NCBI RefSeq assembly: GCF_024679245.1
Contig: NC_090174.1
Span: 49,979,538 to 50,043,537, forward strand
Origin: Pseudorasbora parva
Taxonomy: Eukaryota > Chordata > Actinopteri > Cypriniformes > Gobionidae
Length of the DNA stretch: 64,000 nt
Direction of reading: 5' to 3'
Part shown: piece after piece, positions 36,360 through 49,325 of the stretch
Layout: each line of letters opens with the position of its first letter
Position numbering within the stretch: the first letter of the stretch is position 1
Notes under the pieces: generated by a model
What the model was told of the DNA's origin: nothing
The model's input: only the letters and a program-made list of their open reading frames with translations
The model's database searches: none
Made by a program: the position numbers and the translations under genes

Positions 36360-36863
36360 TTCGTCCGGTCTATTGTTTTTGTTTGTTTGCTCTGTCTCTC
36401 AAATCTGTCTTTCAATGTACTGTATCTCTATCTATTATCTTGTTCACATTACCTCTCTGTCTGTGGTTTGTTCGTTCTGTTTATCACGTCTATCACTTGT
36501 TTGTTCTGTCTGTCTATCATTATCGTTTGTTTGTTTAATAGTTTCTGCCTGCTCTGTCTGCCTCGGTCGAACATGTCTGCCTGTCTGTCTGTCTGTCTGT
36601 CTTTCCGTCCGTCCGTCCGTCCGTCTTTATTTTGTCAGTCTGTTTCACTTGGCCTGTCTGTCTTTCATTCGGTCTCTCTGTCTTTCATTCAACCTGTCTG
36701 TCGTCCATTTGGCCTGTCTGCGTTTCATTCTGTCTGTCTGTCTTTCATTTGGTCTCTCTGCTTTCATTTAGTCTTTCTGTCTTTCATTTGGCCTGTTTTT
36801 CATTCTGTATGTCTGTCTGTCTGTCTTTCATTTGGTCTGTCTGTCTGTGTGTTTTTCACTTGA

Positions 36864-36898
<35 letters not shown>

Positions 36899-37310
36899 TT
36901 CATTTGGTCTGTCTGTCTGTCTGTTTTTCACTTGGTCTGTCTGTTTGTCTGTCTGTCTTTCAGCCTGTCTGTCTTTCATTTGGTCTGTCTGTCTTTCTTT
37001 GGCCTTTCTGTCTTTCATTCTGTCTGTCTGTCTGTCTTTCATTTGGTCTGTCTGTCAGTCATTTGGCATTTCTGTCTTTCATTCTGTCTGTCTGGTCTGT
37101 CTTTCATTCGATCTGTCTGTCCGTCTCTCATTCATTCTGTCTGTCTTTCTGTCTTTCATTCTGTCTCTCTGACTGTCTGTCTTTCATTCTGTCTGTCTAT
37201 TAATCTATCCATTTGTGCATCGTCGTTCTGTCTTTCTATATCTGCCTATCATTCTGTCTTCTCCTCACAGATTTATTTTCTGTCACTCATCAGAACATCT
37301 GCTGATCTTT
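36360..37310. repeat. 0.95 kb degenerate (TCTG)n / TTTCATTTGG minisatellite
   Basis: TGTCTGTC runs alternate with short spacers TTTCATTTGG or TTTCATTCTG at irregular 20-45 bp spacing, with a pure CCGT block near 36606-36624. Plus-strand frames of up to 227 codons are Leu-Ser-Val-Cys repeats created by the array. Confidence 0.95.
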
Positions 37311-38651
37311 ACTAAATAAGCAGAGTAATTCGCTAAGTGCCCCGGTCAATCATTTAGCTCTGCTGAAAGAAGAGATGCCAAGGGAAAGGGAAAATGCAGA
37401 TATTAGTCGCTCATTGGGCATATTGTTCACAGGTGCACTGGAGTATTTTCATTTCTAAAAGCCTAAATTATAATTTGGTCAATCTTTGGATTGTGTGCTT
37501 GTGTTCATCTATACACCAGTGTACAGCTCCCATTGGTGTTGGATCTTTTTTGGACATGATAATTAAACCGTTTTAAACCCTAATTAAATCCTGATCACTG
37601 TATTCATCCACAGGCTGTGTTTCTTCCTCTTTTAATAGAGGTTCACTAACATGGTGATTTCTGTCAGCCTCCAACACATCTCAAGACTTGGTCATAATCA
37701 CAACATACCAGGAGTGGCAGTGCAAAGACAGCCTCATTCATTTATGTTCAGCCCTTGCTGCAAGTTTGACTCATTTCATTGGATGAGCTCATGGCCAAAC
37801 GAAGCATATCCTCCATGTCATCGTTCATGAGGCAGTGAGCAGTCACAACACAGAAACAGCTGCTCTGTACATTCAGTTAAGTGTCTTGTTCAAGGGCATA
37901 ATGACTGAGCAAGATTTGAACCCTGCACAGTCTCAATAGCATGAATATCCCAGTTATGCCCACAGAAACTGTTCGTACAGTACTGTTTATATGACTCTGG
38001 GTGGAGTCCCTGCATCTGAGTGTATACTAAACATTTCAGCAGAGATAATGAGAGGTCAGAGCTCTGACATGTTGAGGTTAGTGTTCATTATGTATAACCT
38101 TGCACATTGTCTGTGAAATCTTTGTCAGTGACGTCACTTTACGCTTCACGCTTCAAACGAGGTCACAAAAAACGAGTCCATAATAAACCGCGCACATGCA
38201 AGATGCTTCTCTTCGTTTTTCTGATGAGAAAATAAGATGATTAGCAGTTTGTGACATGTTTTACTAAGTGAAGCTAGATCAGGCCACATGTAGTGTGGGA
38301 ATTGTGCTGGCAGATTTGTAGTGAACAATGCATGTTATTGCTCTATTGTGCATCAGTAATCTTTGCCTCCCATTGTGTCCATGCAGAAGAACGAATTGTT
38401 CTCAGAGCTGTAGTCTTTCAATTCACGCAAATCCCTTCATCATCTCCTCCAGCTGCAACGTAAGAGTTCCCCGAAATGAATGAGACCCTTATGCCGGTTC
38501 TCACAACATGAGTAGTGTAGTTATCTGGGAAGAATTTTCAGATGATGACTCTGACGAATATTACCAGTGTTGCATATTAAAGTGTGTTCACTGTGTATGA
38601 AATTAAAATAAGGATAGGGGCATGTTATTTTGCATCTGTTTTGTAGGCTAC
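37311..38651. other. mostly anonymous stretch
   Basis: A fragment like TTGTTCAAGGGCATAATGAC (about 37888) recalls a tail of common fish repeats. A perfect CRE-type TGACGTCA is at 38129-38136. A 30-codon acidic frame starts at 38508. No gene established. Confidence 0.4.
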
Positions 38652-38770
38652 TTAAAGACCCCCTGTGCAGACTGATCTCATGATGATCTCATGAAATGGT
38701 GTATGTATGACACGCCAATTCGTATGCCATTTTGGCGTGTATGCCATTTTCTGTCGGCTTTCTGTCTTTG
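38652..38770 (+). repeat. TTAAAGACCCCCTGTG end plus CACGCCAATTCG repeat fragment
   Basis: TTAAAGACCCCCTGTG at about 38651 looks like the left end of another TTAA-type element. It is followed by ACTGATCTCATG and GTATGACACGCCAATTCGTA, TGCCATTTTGGCGTGTAT, a separate short fish repeat with a local palindrome (CACGCCAA / TTGGCGTG). No right end found. Confidence 0.45.
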
Positions 38771-39172
38771 TAGAGCATTTGACGTTAAAAAAAACCATTC
38801 TGACACATTGATGTGTAGAAGACCCTGAATAATTAGCTCTTTCTCTTCTGAATCAGTTTCCAGTTCAAACATAATAATATAGCTGATTCAAACCAATATT
38901 TCCACTTGCCATTGTGTAGCGTTTACGACAGTTGACCGAGTGGATCAGGTAATCCAAGCTGGTTTGATTTAATGGAGATGGGGACTAATTCGCATATTCG
39001 TGTATTTTAGAATGCATTTAACATTATATAATATATTCAATGGAGGATATTAAAAGTACTACTGAAAACCAATTGAATCAACAAAAATGTTTAATAAACA
39101 AATATGCAACCGATTAATAAGTGTTGCTCAAAATCTATGATGCTTATTTTGAGGTTTGTGAGCACAGATACC
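38771..39172. other. anonymous stretch
   Basis: Nothing recognised. Confidence 0.4.
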
Positions 39173-39181
39173 ATATTAGAG

Positions 39182-39702
39182 TAGCCTAGAAATCTAGACG
39201 CACCCTAGCGGGAGCAAATCTAATTTGCCGCGAGTGGCGTCTAGCAACTCTCAATACACTTCTGAGCTGTAAACGCCAAACTCTAGTTGGGCCAATCACA
39301 TTGTGTATAGAGTCGGTGGGCGGGGCTTAAAATAATGACGGCCGAGTTGTGCTTGCGTGCTTCTAGTAAACACAGAAACTGGCTAACGCCAGTCTTTCGA
39401 ATCAGCTTTGACCGCGACTCTGGAAGACTTGGAGTTAAGCTTTTCTCTGAGAAAAGAACAAGAACGGCACTGAAGTCATTCAGAGGAAGATGTGTTCTGA
39501 GTTTTGCCGACCGGATACAGCGAAAGTTTAATCTGTCAACGAGCTCTGCTTCATCTTTGTTGCTCTGGTTGGATGTAGCGCTATCCAATTGCGAGCAGAG
39601 GGAGTTTGAAAGACAACCGTTTATCCCGCCCCTCGGATTGAGCCCTGTCAATGGTGAGTTTCCAGACAAAACATCTTGATGTGGGTCTGGCTTGTCAGGT
39701 TA
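39182..39702 (-). mobile_element. TAGCCT...AGGCTA element with 9-bp target duplication, copy 3
   Basis: 521 bp. Target duplication ATATTAGAG at 39173-39181 and 39703-39711. Left TAGCCTAGAAATCTAGACGC, right GGCTTGTCAGGTTA (one mismatch to AGGCTA). Minus-strand frame of 128 codons spans much of it, but the equivalent frames in the other copies are broken. Confidence 0.85.
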
Positions 39703-39750
39703 ATATTAGAGTGTAGCACTATTGACTATTTCCCTCAATTTGGTGTATTT

Positions 39751-40115
39751 AAAGGGTTTGTAAACCAAAAAAAGGAACATTCTGTCATGAATTACCCTCA
39801 TGTCGTCCAAACCCATAAGACCTTCGTTCATCTTAAGATATATTTGGTAAAATCTGAGAGCTCTCTGAACCAGCCATAGGCAGCTATGTCGTTGCAATTT
39901 TTAAGGCCCAGAAAGGTAGTAAAAAGATCGTTCAAACAGTCCATGTGACCACAGTGGTTCAACCTTAGTGTTATTAAGCAATGAGAATACTTTTTGTCCG
40001 AAAAAATAACAAACAACTTTATTCAACAATGTTTTTTCTTCAACCGTTCCCCTATGAACGTCAATATTGGCCAGCTCCTGCTTCAGCATCACATGCATGA
40101 GCCTACTTTGCCAGA
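39751..40115 (+). mobile_element. cyprinid repeat with GTCGTCCAAACCCATAAGAC block
   Basis: TTTAAAGGGTTTGTAAACC, CATGTCGTCCAAACCCATAA, GACCTTCGTTCATCTTAAGA, CCAGAAAGGTAGTAAAAAGA, CCATGTGACCACAGTGGTTC, TACTTTTTGTCCGAAAAAAT and ACTTTATTCAACAATGTTTT appear in the order of one of the commonest cyprinid repeats (from memory). The right end is lost. Confidence 0.7.
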
Positions 40116-40712
40116 TTTTTATGTTTCTTCCCTTTTTCTCTCATTGTACGATTGTTTGTTGCAGAAATACTGGAAGAATTGAATTTCCATCAGAGGGCTG
40201 TTAAAGTTTTACTGCAAGTGAATAGTGAACTTTTAACTCCTGAAACTTTCTTTAAATGTGCTACAGAAAGTGCAGTATGTTGCTCTGCCTCATATTTTGT
40301 GATGATTTTGCTGCGTACAGTAACTCTTCTGTTCCTCTGTCTCTGGAGCTCAGCATTCACTGACATTTCTGTCGACCAAACGGAGAGAATGTGCTCAGAT
40401 TTGGTGGCCTATTTTTGTGTGCGTCTGTGGGGAGAGAAAGCACAGCGTCTCTTTGACACACACCTCATGATTCCTTGACTCCCTTTAACTCGTCTCATGG
40501 GAAGACATTACGCTCTCTCCTGTCTGTTTCTCTCAGAGGAGTACGTCTGCTTTTCCTTCATCCTGCTTTTATTCCCGTTTTTCTCTCGCAGGACAGAATT
40601 ATTTCAGCATCTCCATTCCTCTTTTTACACTCGTTTTAAGCTTCATTGCATTATGTTGTGGTGCTCAAGAGTATCAGTTTTTCCTCTGTGCATTAGCTTA
40701 ATGTATAACGCA

Positions 40713-40716
<4 letters not shown>
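40116..40716. other. anonymous stretch
   Basis: Overlapping frames 40152-40715 show no domain. T/C-rich, no repeat recognised. Confidence 0.35.

Positions 40717-40764
<48 letters not shown>
40717..40764. repeat. (CT)n microsatellite
   Basis: About 23 CT units with one CC interruption. Confidence 0.95.
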
Positions 40765-40780
40765 ATTATTTAAATGATAT

Positions 40781-40842
40781 CATATGATAAATTCCTCGTT
40801 AGTACCTGCGTGGATCGGTCGAATGAGGCATCTATATAATGG
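40781..40842 (+). repeat. segment shared with the fold-back loop at 17676-17735
   Basis: ATTCCTCGTTAGTACCTGCG, TGGATCGGTCGAATGAGGCA, TCTATATAAT against ATTCCTCATTAATGCCTGCG, GGATCGGTTGAATGAGGCAT, CTATGTAATT. In both places it is next to a microsatellite. Confidence 0.7.
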
Positions 40843-41224
40843 TGAGTGAACACCACCACAAAGTCTTAAATACCAGTGGGAAGTTCGGATTTTCTTTAAG
40901 CCACGATCTGTACAAGTCGGGGCCATGTCAAACATGGCGGAATCAATGGATGCAACGTCTGTAGTAAAATATAACGGGTATTTAGCAGTGACACTTGTCA
41001 GGCTTTGTCATTTTATTTTATTCATAGATGAATTAAAAATGTTAACAGTGAGTCGACACAACAAAGCATTCCAGAGACCCCCTCTCCGAACCCTGAACCG
41101 ATCGTAAAACTGATCAAGGATGCCCAAACGGGCCAGAGACATCATCTCTCCCCCTTTACCTGCGTTATCTCAAAACCAGCACAAGGACAAGTTGAGTCAC
41201 ATGATCACAATAGGAAAGTTGGTT
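40843..41224. other. anonymous stretch
   Basis: A 60-codon frame at 40925-41107 starts in ATGTCAAACATGGCGGAATC. No homology recognised. Confidence 0.35.
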
Positions 41225-41653
41225 TCTTAAAAGTGTTTAATCGGGCATTACACTAATGATATGCACGAACAGGAGAAGAGGGCAGGACACCCGCCCACAA
41301 CAAAATCTTATTGGCCGGAGACGCCCCCAAGGAGGGACCTTGGGGCTGTTTAAAACTCCCGGGCAACAAGATATCTTTGCTTTTTTGTTTTGCTCCATGC
41401 TTTACTGACTGCCATGGTTTTGCGCTGACTTCTGCTTTGATCATGCGGGCCTTTCCTGCCTGCACACAGAATCCTCTGAGCTACCCAGAGCTCTTCATCA
41501 TCACCACACTCCGAAACTCTGTTTGAACCTTGCCGAAGAAAACTTCCTGGAGTCTGCGTAGCCGTGCCTCCTGTCACGTAGCAACCAGCTAACGCCATCC
41601 AGGATCCAGCTTGTCATCCCACAAAACCAACTATTCGTCCCCCTAACCACAAC

Positions 41654-42398
41654 CAGGGCCGGCGTTTGCTATAGGCGAGCTAGGCGGTTGCCTAGGGCGA
41701 CAATTGTGTTAGGGGCGCGAGCGCGCTCTAGTGCCGCCCATTACTACCCATTAGAATTGGAACAAGCGAAATACAACATAATGTTCATTAAACAAGATCA
41801 TCATAGGGCGCCCCCTCAGCCACACGTTTTATTACTTATCAACCTGATTATTAGATTGAATTGATGGTGATTATTGATTATTAGTTCAGGCGTTAGGTCA
41901 GGCAAGTGCTCATCTTGCGTGTTCATCAAAAATGAGGCGTATAAACCCCGCGGATGCACAGGGAAGGAAAAAGAGAAAAAAAGAAAGGAAGAAAATTGAA
42001 AGAAAGCCCAGTATAGAGGTTAGTCTTCTTATCTCAGCCAATAAGTTGTCAAACAAAATAAAATTACTTAGTATCAATCTTATCAACTAATATTTATATT
42101 ATAAATATTATTAATATTGTCACTAAGCTATCACTTGCTAGTTTTCTACATAATTACTATACGTATTGCAAACATAACTTCACTGACAATAATCTACAAT
42201 AACCTACATGATGTCATTTAAATATCAAAGTCCAGTTCGTTATGAATATGGATAAGTATGGCATGTTATTTATGAAAAAGTACAAACGCTCTCTACGTGG
42301 GCGTCGGAAGGAAATAAATACGGCCTCTCGTTTTTTTTTTTTTTTTTCCGCAAAACTCCATCTCGCCTAGGGCAACCAAAGAGCTAGAGCCGGCCCTG
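41654..42398 (+). mobile_element. hAT element, internally deleted, CAGGGCCGGC ends
   Basis: Ends CAGGGCCGGCGTTTGCTATA and GAGCTAGAGCCGGCCCTG (10-bp perfect inverted repeat). Perfect 8-bp target duplication ACCACAAC at 41646-41653 and 42399-42406, diagnostic of hAT. Subterminal GGTTGCCTAGGGCGAC and CTCGCCTAGGGCAACC also pair. 745 bp, with a first-exon remnant of a transposase gene (41932-42018) but no DDE or dimerisation region. Confidence 0.9.
41932..42018 (+). pseudogene. first coding exon of a hAT transposase gene (remnant)
   Basis: A 29-codon frame opens with MRRINPADAQGRKKRKKERK and continues with basic residues to PSIE. It ends exactly at GAG|GTTAGT, a good splice-donor context. Such basic N-termini starting with a short proline/alanine motif and QGRKK/QKRKK occur in ZMYM-type hAT-related transposases. 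It looks like the exon the element retained when the rest of the gene was deleted. The reading is by eye, and chance cannot be excluded for so short a frame. Confidence 0.5.
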
Positions 42399-42760
42399 AC
42401 CACAACAACTGACTACCAGCCGAGCAACGCCGTGCTAAGAGGAACCCATGCTCGTAGGAGCATTCAAACGCAAGTACAGAATCTGATGATTCTGGCTGAA
42501 CTGGTAAAAATCATATCTAAGCGAACAAACTAAGGTTGACCTGCTAGTATATTGATTCTCAGGTTGTGGCTAAGAAATCATTGGGACTTCACTCCTTTCC
42601 CTTAACAAACCTCCCTTTCCCAGTAACTGTATGAACGTGTGTTTTCGTTAGTTCGTGTTTAGAATAGTCCAATAAACTTTTGTTTACCTTTTTCATATAT
42701 ACAAGTGTGGTATTTTGGGTATGTATTATAAGTTACTGCCTCAAACTGATCAATTGTGTT

Positions 42761-43061
42761 ACCTAAGCTTACGAACAGTGAACATAAAATTGATATCATT
42801 GCCATTGTAACAGGCAATATCCTGATTCAAGATTGATAATGTCCCTAATTTCAACGTATCGCCGGACTAATAGTTGATAAAGTGTTAAATATTATTTTTG
42901 AATCATATATTACGGTTCCTTTCACTGTAATTCAAATACCCTTTGAGTTATCTGATCCGAATCAATTGATTACAATGTAAAAGATTAAAACTCACATGAT
43001 GCACAATTTTTGTTCTTCATTTTCTATAAGCAGAGACATTGTCCCCCTCAATGTCTATGGC
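42761..43061. other. anonymous AT-rich stretch
   Basis: A small palindrome ATTGCC...GGCAAT is at about 42798. Nothing else recognised. Confidence 0.4.
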
Positions 43062-43229
43062 GGTTACAACCCTGCTACACAGACCAAAGGGTGAGCGCCC
43101 ATGCTCCTCACTAACACCTTTTCCAGCAAAACCTCGATTTCCCAGGAGTTCTTCCATCCAGTTACTGACAATAGGCTCATCCCTGCTTAGCTTCAGTGGG
43201 AAACCAGTCTTGGGCTACTGGGTGATAAA
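43062..43229 (-). mobile_element. 5S-rRNA-derived SINE-like repeat, copy 2 (truncated)
   Basis: Minus strand: CACCCAGTAGCCCAAGACTG, GTTTCCCACTGAAGCTAAGC, AGGGATGAGCC, then the first part of the body. It matches 34950-35125 but lacks the rest of the body and tail. Confidence 0.7.
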
Positions 43230-43244
43230 AGTTACAGGACACCA

Positions 43245-44362
<1,118 letters not shown>

Positions 44363-44955
44363 TTCTCCTATCAGCAACTCCTGCTGGAACAAAGGCAGTT
44401 CCTCTTTGAGACTGAAGTTTGAGAGATTTCCCACTGAGCGGTCATTACTGCTGCAGCCAAACTGATTTCCTCCCATTCTTATGTGGGGAAATGTCTCAGA
44501 CACTCTTAATGAGTAGATTAGATAGATGGAGAGGAAAATTTGGACCGAGAGAGAGCGACAGTGATTAGGTTCATTCCTCATCTGTTCCTTCTCTCAGTTT
44601 TATTCACTGTCCTTTCAGAGCCTTGCGATTATCGCACACGCAGCACTAATTGCGATGGGCGTTTGTGTGCTATTATGCTTTTGTTATGCATTGTTAGGAC
44701 GCCTCACACATTTGCGCTTTGTTTAATGAGTATATGGGATTATTATGCAAAATCATATCCTGGCAGCATTGATTTAGATGCAAATTAAATCCAAAAAAAA
44801 ATCTTCAAAGGAAACTTCCTGTGTCTTAGATGTTCTTCTAATTAAATATGATTATTAATATGTTTGCACAAAATATTTCTGAGCATGTTCTGGCAGATAT
44901 TTACATATTTATATGGTCTATATACAGTATAATATTAGCAGAGCATACTTTTATA
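44363..44955. other. anonymous stretch, POU-octamer-like motifs
   Basis: ATTATGCAAAATCA (about 44742) and GATGCAAATTAAAT (about 44776) are octamer-like, AT-rich homeodomain-type sites in repeat-free sequence with TTGCGATTATCGCACACGCA nearby. A conserved non-coding element is possible; single motifs do not prove it. Confidence 0.35.
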
Positions 44956-45130
44956 ATTGCAATACTTCGGGTTAGGTAGGCTTTTTGACGGTAACCAAGT
45001 CAGAACTTAGCAGCAAGCCAGCAAATACAACCCTGTACCGAGCGAGTAAATCACTCGCATATGCAACTTAAGTTTCATGTTAGGCGACTAAATAATGTCT
45101 ATTATTAGCCATTGGCAGTAAATTTAGATT
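44956..45130 (+). repeat. GCGACTAAATAATGTCTATT repeat fragment
   Basis: GCGAGTAAATCACTCGCATA, GCAACTTAAGTTTCATGTTA, GGCGACTAAATAATGTCTAT, TTAGCCATTGGCAGTAAATT. I recall this as a cyprinid repeat; the boundaries are approximate. Confidence 0.45.
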
Positions 45131-46537
45131 TCACTGGCCAGTGTTTGAGTTAGACACTAATAACAGTGTAAGTTTAGCACAGATATTTTTTCACTCATCT
45201 TGTCTTGTCTCCGTCTAGCGCAACTCCGTATTTCAACTCCATAGATGCGCAAAGTATATGACATTCTGTAAACTCTAATTTGAAGGTGCCGGAATCGCTG
45301 TTTCTTAGCTGAGAGTGTTTCAGTGTTTCTCTCACACACATGCGCCCAAGAGTCTTACCAAAGTCCCAGGCATTTTTCAGGCTGGACCAGGCTTCAGCGC
45401 ATGTGCATGTCCCAGAGCTCTAACTGTTTCTATAGGAACCGGAGCTTCTAACAGCAGCTGCAGTGATGCAATGACTTTACCAATCGGCGGTTGGCTTTTA
45501 TTTAAGACAAGACTTATTCCGCCATATTGCGTGTTGAACTTTCTCCATTCGTAGTAATATGAGTGCAACAACTTGGTATTACATACCACATAGATTTGAC
45601 TCACTACATGTAAATGATATTCTCGGTTTTATTTTCCTAATTATTAATTCGTAATTATTCAGCCTTTAAGAACTTACAGAAGCCACTGCCACTTATGTAC
45701 AAACAGCAATCTCATCGCTCACCTGTGTTCTGATTGACATTTAAAAATATGCTTTCATAAGTTTTCATTCATAATAGTTACCACATTTTAGTTATAAATA
45801 ATTAAGTTATATCATAAAAAAATAAATTAAAAAATGCTTGATTGATTGATGTAAATATGTATATGAATGTATCTAAATGTAAAAAGAATGCGCCATATGC
45901 TGTTTTGGTGGAATCATGTATGCATGTACTGTATATACTGTATGTTAGTCTAGTGAGTAAACTAATAATATTACTTGCCAAAAGAAATTCTATTGCTAAG
46001 ATATGCGTAGAGGGTTGAAACGGGAACGCATCATTCATATTTTTTTCTTCAAAAATTTGTTTCGTTTTTCACGGTTCACATTACAAATAAATGCCCTCAT
46101 CAGTCTGTATAAGTGACCCTGCATTTAGATTATCCATCTTGCATAATATTCACACCCTCTATGAGTCATTCAGATTAAGAGTTTCTGAATTGCTGAATAT
46201 AATAGTCTTTAGTGCTTAGAAACATGGCAAGATCTCCTGTGCAAAATTGACTGCTGTGGTCAGGCGGTTTACCCATGATTCTCAGCTAAAGTAAGCCAAA
46301 CTGTTTGATTCTGTTCTGTTACAGTGCACATGTTAATGCCAAGGAGAGACGAGAATTCTGGATGAAGAGATTTCTCATTGGTTTCTCAGATTGTTCATCT
46401 CTTGCTCACTGCCTCTGTCTTTCTATGCTTCATTCCTCTGTCGGAGTGAATGGATTTGTGAGCTGTAAATAGCAACACCTGTTCAGCAGAGATTAACGGG
46501 AAGCAAAGGTTATTCTGGGCACAAGGAGGTGTCCTGC
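45131..46537. other. anonymous stretch
   Basis: No gene. Frames at 45157-45604 are overlapping and domain-free. Some of 45131-45600 may belong to the preceding repeat. Confidence 0.35.
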
Positions 46538-46556
46538 GTGTGTGTGTGTGTGTGTG

Positions 46557-46602
<46 letters not shown>
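46538..46602. repeat. (GT)n microsatellite
   Basis: About 32 GT units with one phase break (GTTGTG), then GCGTGCGCGCAC. Confidence 0.96.
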
Positions 46603-46606
<4 letters not shown>

Positions 46607-47488
46607 GTGCGCGCACACTAGGTTCTGGCCTAGAGCTGAAACAGTATAGAGGTTAGAAGATCAGATTGACTGCAAGATAAAGAGAGACTTCATGTCCTCG
46701 TAGTAACACGAGAGCGCACATAAGGGGAGGTATTTTTGAACGTTAAAAGAGCTTCATAAAGTGTGGTCAATTACTCATTCCAGATGATGGGCATGTGTTT
46801 AAATGTTTGGGTATGCCATTGATACAGTCCTGCATATGCTAAAATGATTAATTCCTTAAATCGGATGCCAGTTTGGGTAATGTCTTCTATTTTGGATGTT
46901 CTGAGATCTACACATTTGTTGTAGTGAACTGGAATGCCCACTTATTTGGCGCTCCCTTTGGCACGCTTGACTTGAAAACCGCGTGTGTCTGAATGGGCAC
47001 GTGTGGTGAGCTATTTTTATCCATATAGCTGTTCTTTGCTGGCTTAAGATGTGCCACACGTTTGTATAGTAAGTTGGAACGCCTACTCAGGGTTCATTTT
47101 TCTTCAACCTTGCTAAGTTTTGTAATATATACAGTCGGTTATTTGAGCATTTTTAGATGCATTGCTGGAGAGTTGATGCAAATCTTGCAAGGAGAGTAAA
47201 AAAAAAGAAAAGATTATATACTGAAGACTTTCAGCAACGCCTCAGACTTTCATTAAGTGCACTCAGTAATGTTTCTCTCAGAAAAGTTTTGTACACAAAG
47301 AAATTACTACTTTTGAAAAATATGTTAAAATCCGGCGAGCAAGTTATTATATTGAGACTGGTATATTGAGGTTAACTATATAGCTGACACAATTTAATTC
47401 ATCAACAGTATCATTCAAAGACAACTTGTTGCCCGTGCAACATAATAAAATACATTTGCGTATGCACCTTTAAGAAAATCAGCTTTGT

Positions 47489-47494
<6 letters not shown>
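46603..47494. other. anonymous stretch
   Basis: Nothing recognised. A 70-codon frame at 47157-47369 lacks a domain. Confidence 0.4.

Positions 47495-47531
<37 letters not shown>
47495..47531. repeat. (AC)n microsatellite
   Basis: About 18 AC units after GCGCGC. Confidence 0.95.
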
Positions 47532-47535
<4 letters not shown>

Positions 47536-47630
47536 GACTGTTTGCCCTCTTTCTAAACCACTCACTCCATCTCTCGGTCTCTATCCAGATGGCTTAGTGT
47601 GGGTTTTGGCCCAGACACATATTGGTACCT

Positions 47631-47633
47631 ACA

Positions 47634-47667
<34 letters not shown>
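47631..47667. repeat. (AC)n(AG)n compound microsatellite
   Basis: Ten AC units then about eight AG units. Confidence 0.95.
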
Positions 47668-49241
47668 TTAATCAGTTAATAAGGAACCAGTCAACAGGCT
47701 CTTAAACACTATATTATGTTACATTTGACATTGGGTTTTGAACTTGGTTGTCATTTTGGTAATGTTCCTACTAGAAAAAAGCCTTTTCATAAGCTTTGTT
47801 GAACTATCCAAGCACATGACCAGCACATTGCCTTTGTTTTGTCTGATTGTTTGACAAAAGTATTATATTTTATAATTGGGAGTAGACTTTTTTTCTCCCT
47901 TTTCTCCATATTATTCAGCTGCTCTCTCTGGTCAATGTTTTTAAAATTATATTTATAAGGATGTGTGATCTTTATTACATCTAATGGCACTGTCTCTGTG
48001 GCATAGTGTATTTCAGTTACTATGATCACATTTTATGTTTGTTTATTTCGATATTTCCAGATAGATTTCCTAGGTATTAATATGGTATTAAAATAGTTAA
48101 TTGTGTTTTCTTTCTTTGACAACAAATCATTGATTTAGAACTCATAAGATCAAGTTTCATTTTAAGTTTTCCTTTTTTTTTCATTTAAGCAAGTGTTTTC
48201 TATCCATGCGTCCGTTCGTCTGTCTGTCATTCTTTACATCAATTATCCCAGTTTTTCCTTTCTACAATAAAGCAATGGTTTTAAATACCAACATTGCTTT
48301 AAATACATATGTTGAATCAGTTTCAATTCATGCTTTTCGTTTTTAATTTGGTGTTCCTTGTGATCTGATACTTGGTTCATAGGCATATTTACAGACACTC
48401 ACAACCTCTCTCCCTCCTTCCCTCTGTAGTTCATGATAGAAAGATTGTCTATTGTGAGTTCTGATTGCTAAAGCGAGTTATTGTGTCTCTTTGCGGCCCT
48501 CCGCTTGTGAAAGCTCCCCATTGTTCTGAGGGTCTCTCTCTCTCTCTCTCTCCCCTCCTTCAGCCCCCTCTCCTTTGATAATGTGAGTCATGACAGGCGA
48601 TATCTTTCTACAGTCGTTTTTATTACATAAAGAAACACCCTGCTGGATTGTCTTATTTAATTTAGGGGCTTTGTTTGCGTGTGAACAAGCTGAGCAGACA
48701 GACTTGAAGGAAGGTAATATTGCAGAGCTGCCATCATGAGTTTGTTTTAACCTTGCCATCTTTTTAATTCATAATGCGTTTGAGCACATTTGTTATATAT
48801 GAACATGGTAAAGTCAACATTACTATATATTAGCTATATTTATTAAACTACACATGTGTTCCAGACGCAGTGTACCTCAGCCAGTGTCGCCATATCTTGC
48901 TGTTTTCCACCACAGCGAAACGACCCACGTCAAACATGATAGTAAATCAGGCCTCTGCGTTTTACACCTCACAATGATTCTGTCCCCACTATATATGCTT
49001 GTGTGCTGGCATAGTGTGTGAATGTGTATAGCTCAGGCATAATGTGCTTTTAATATGCATGAAGCTATGTAGAGAAAGTAGTAAATCAGAGGAAAAGAAG
49101 TTCTGCGAGACCAAAACATGATTGTGTAACTCTGCAGGAACTGATCCAGGAACAGACCTACTCATGCGCTAATCAAAAACTCTATGAGAAGTGAGCCGAA
49201 CTAGCCGTATTTGACATCAGAGCTTTGGCATAGTATGCACA
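47668..49241. other. anonymous stretch, possible conserved segment
   Basis: No repeat family recognised from about 47700 to 49240. The part 48470-48760 (GC-mixed, with a short CTCTCT run) contains no dispersed repeat I know. The 93-codon minus-strand frame 48478-48759 has no domain. Confidence 0.35.
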
Positions 49242-49325
49242 TTAAATGGATAGTTCACCCAAAAATCTAAATAAGGTCATTGTTTACTCGCCCTCAAGTT
49301 GTTCCAAACCTTTATGAATTTCTGG
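49242..49325 (+). mobile_element. left end of an AGTTCACCCAAAAAT-type MITE
   Basis: TTAAATGGATAGTTCACCCA, AAAATCTAAATAAGGTCATT, GTTTACTCGCCCTCAAGTTG, TTCCAAACC: the left part of a very common cyprinid repeat. The right end is absent. Confidence 0.65.

Larger units (their letters stand above)
41225..42760 (+). mobile_element. LTR-like unit split by a hAT element
   Basis: Left part 41225-41653 has an inverted CCAAT (TTATTGGCC, 41308), a TATA-like TTTAAAACTCCCGGG (41350) and GC-rich transcribed-looking sequence. The right part 42407 on ends with a polyadenylation signal (CCAATAAAC, about 42670) and T/GT-rich DNA. This is the layout of an LTR with U3, R and U5. Termini and target duplication are not fixed, so the ends are approximate. 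Confidence 0.35.

Noticed and set aside
36373..37315. Plus-strand frames of 132, 158 and 227 codons
   Set aside because: All are Leu/Ser/Val/Cys repeats dictated by the TCTG minisatellite. They overlap in several phases and have no domain.
40152..40478. 108-codon frame as a possible host exon
   Set aside because: No domain, no flanking acceptor/donor pair in phase, and overlapping frames of like length.
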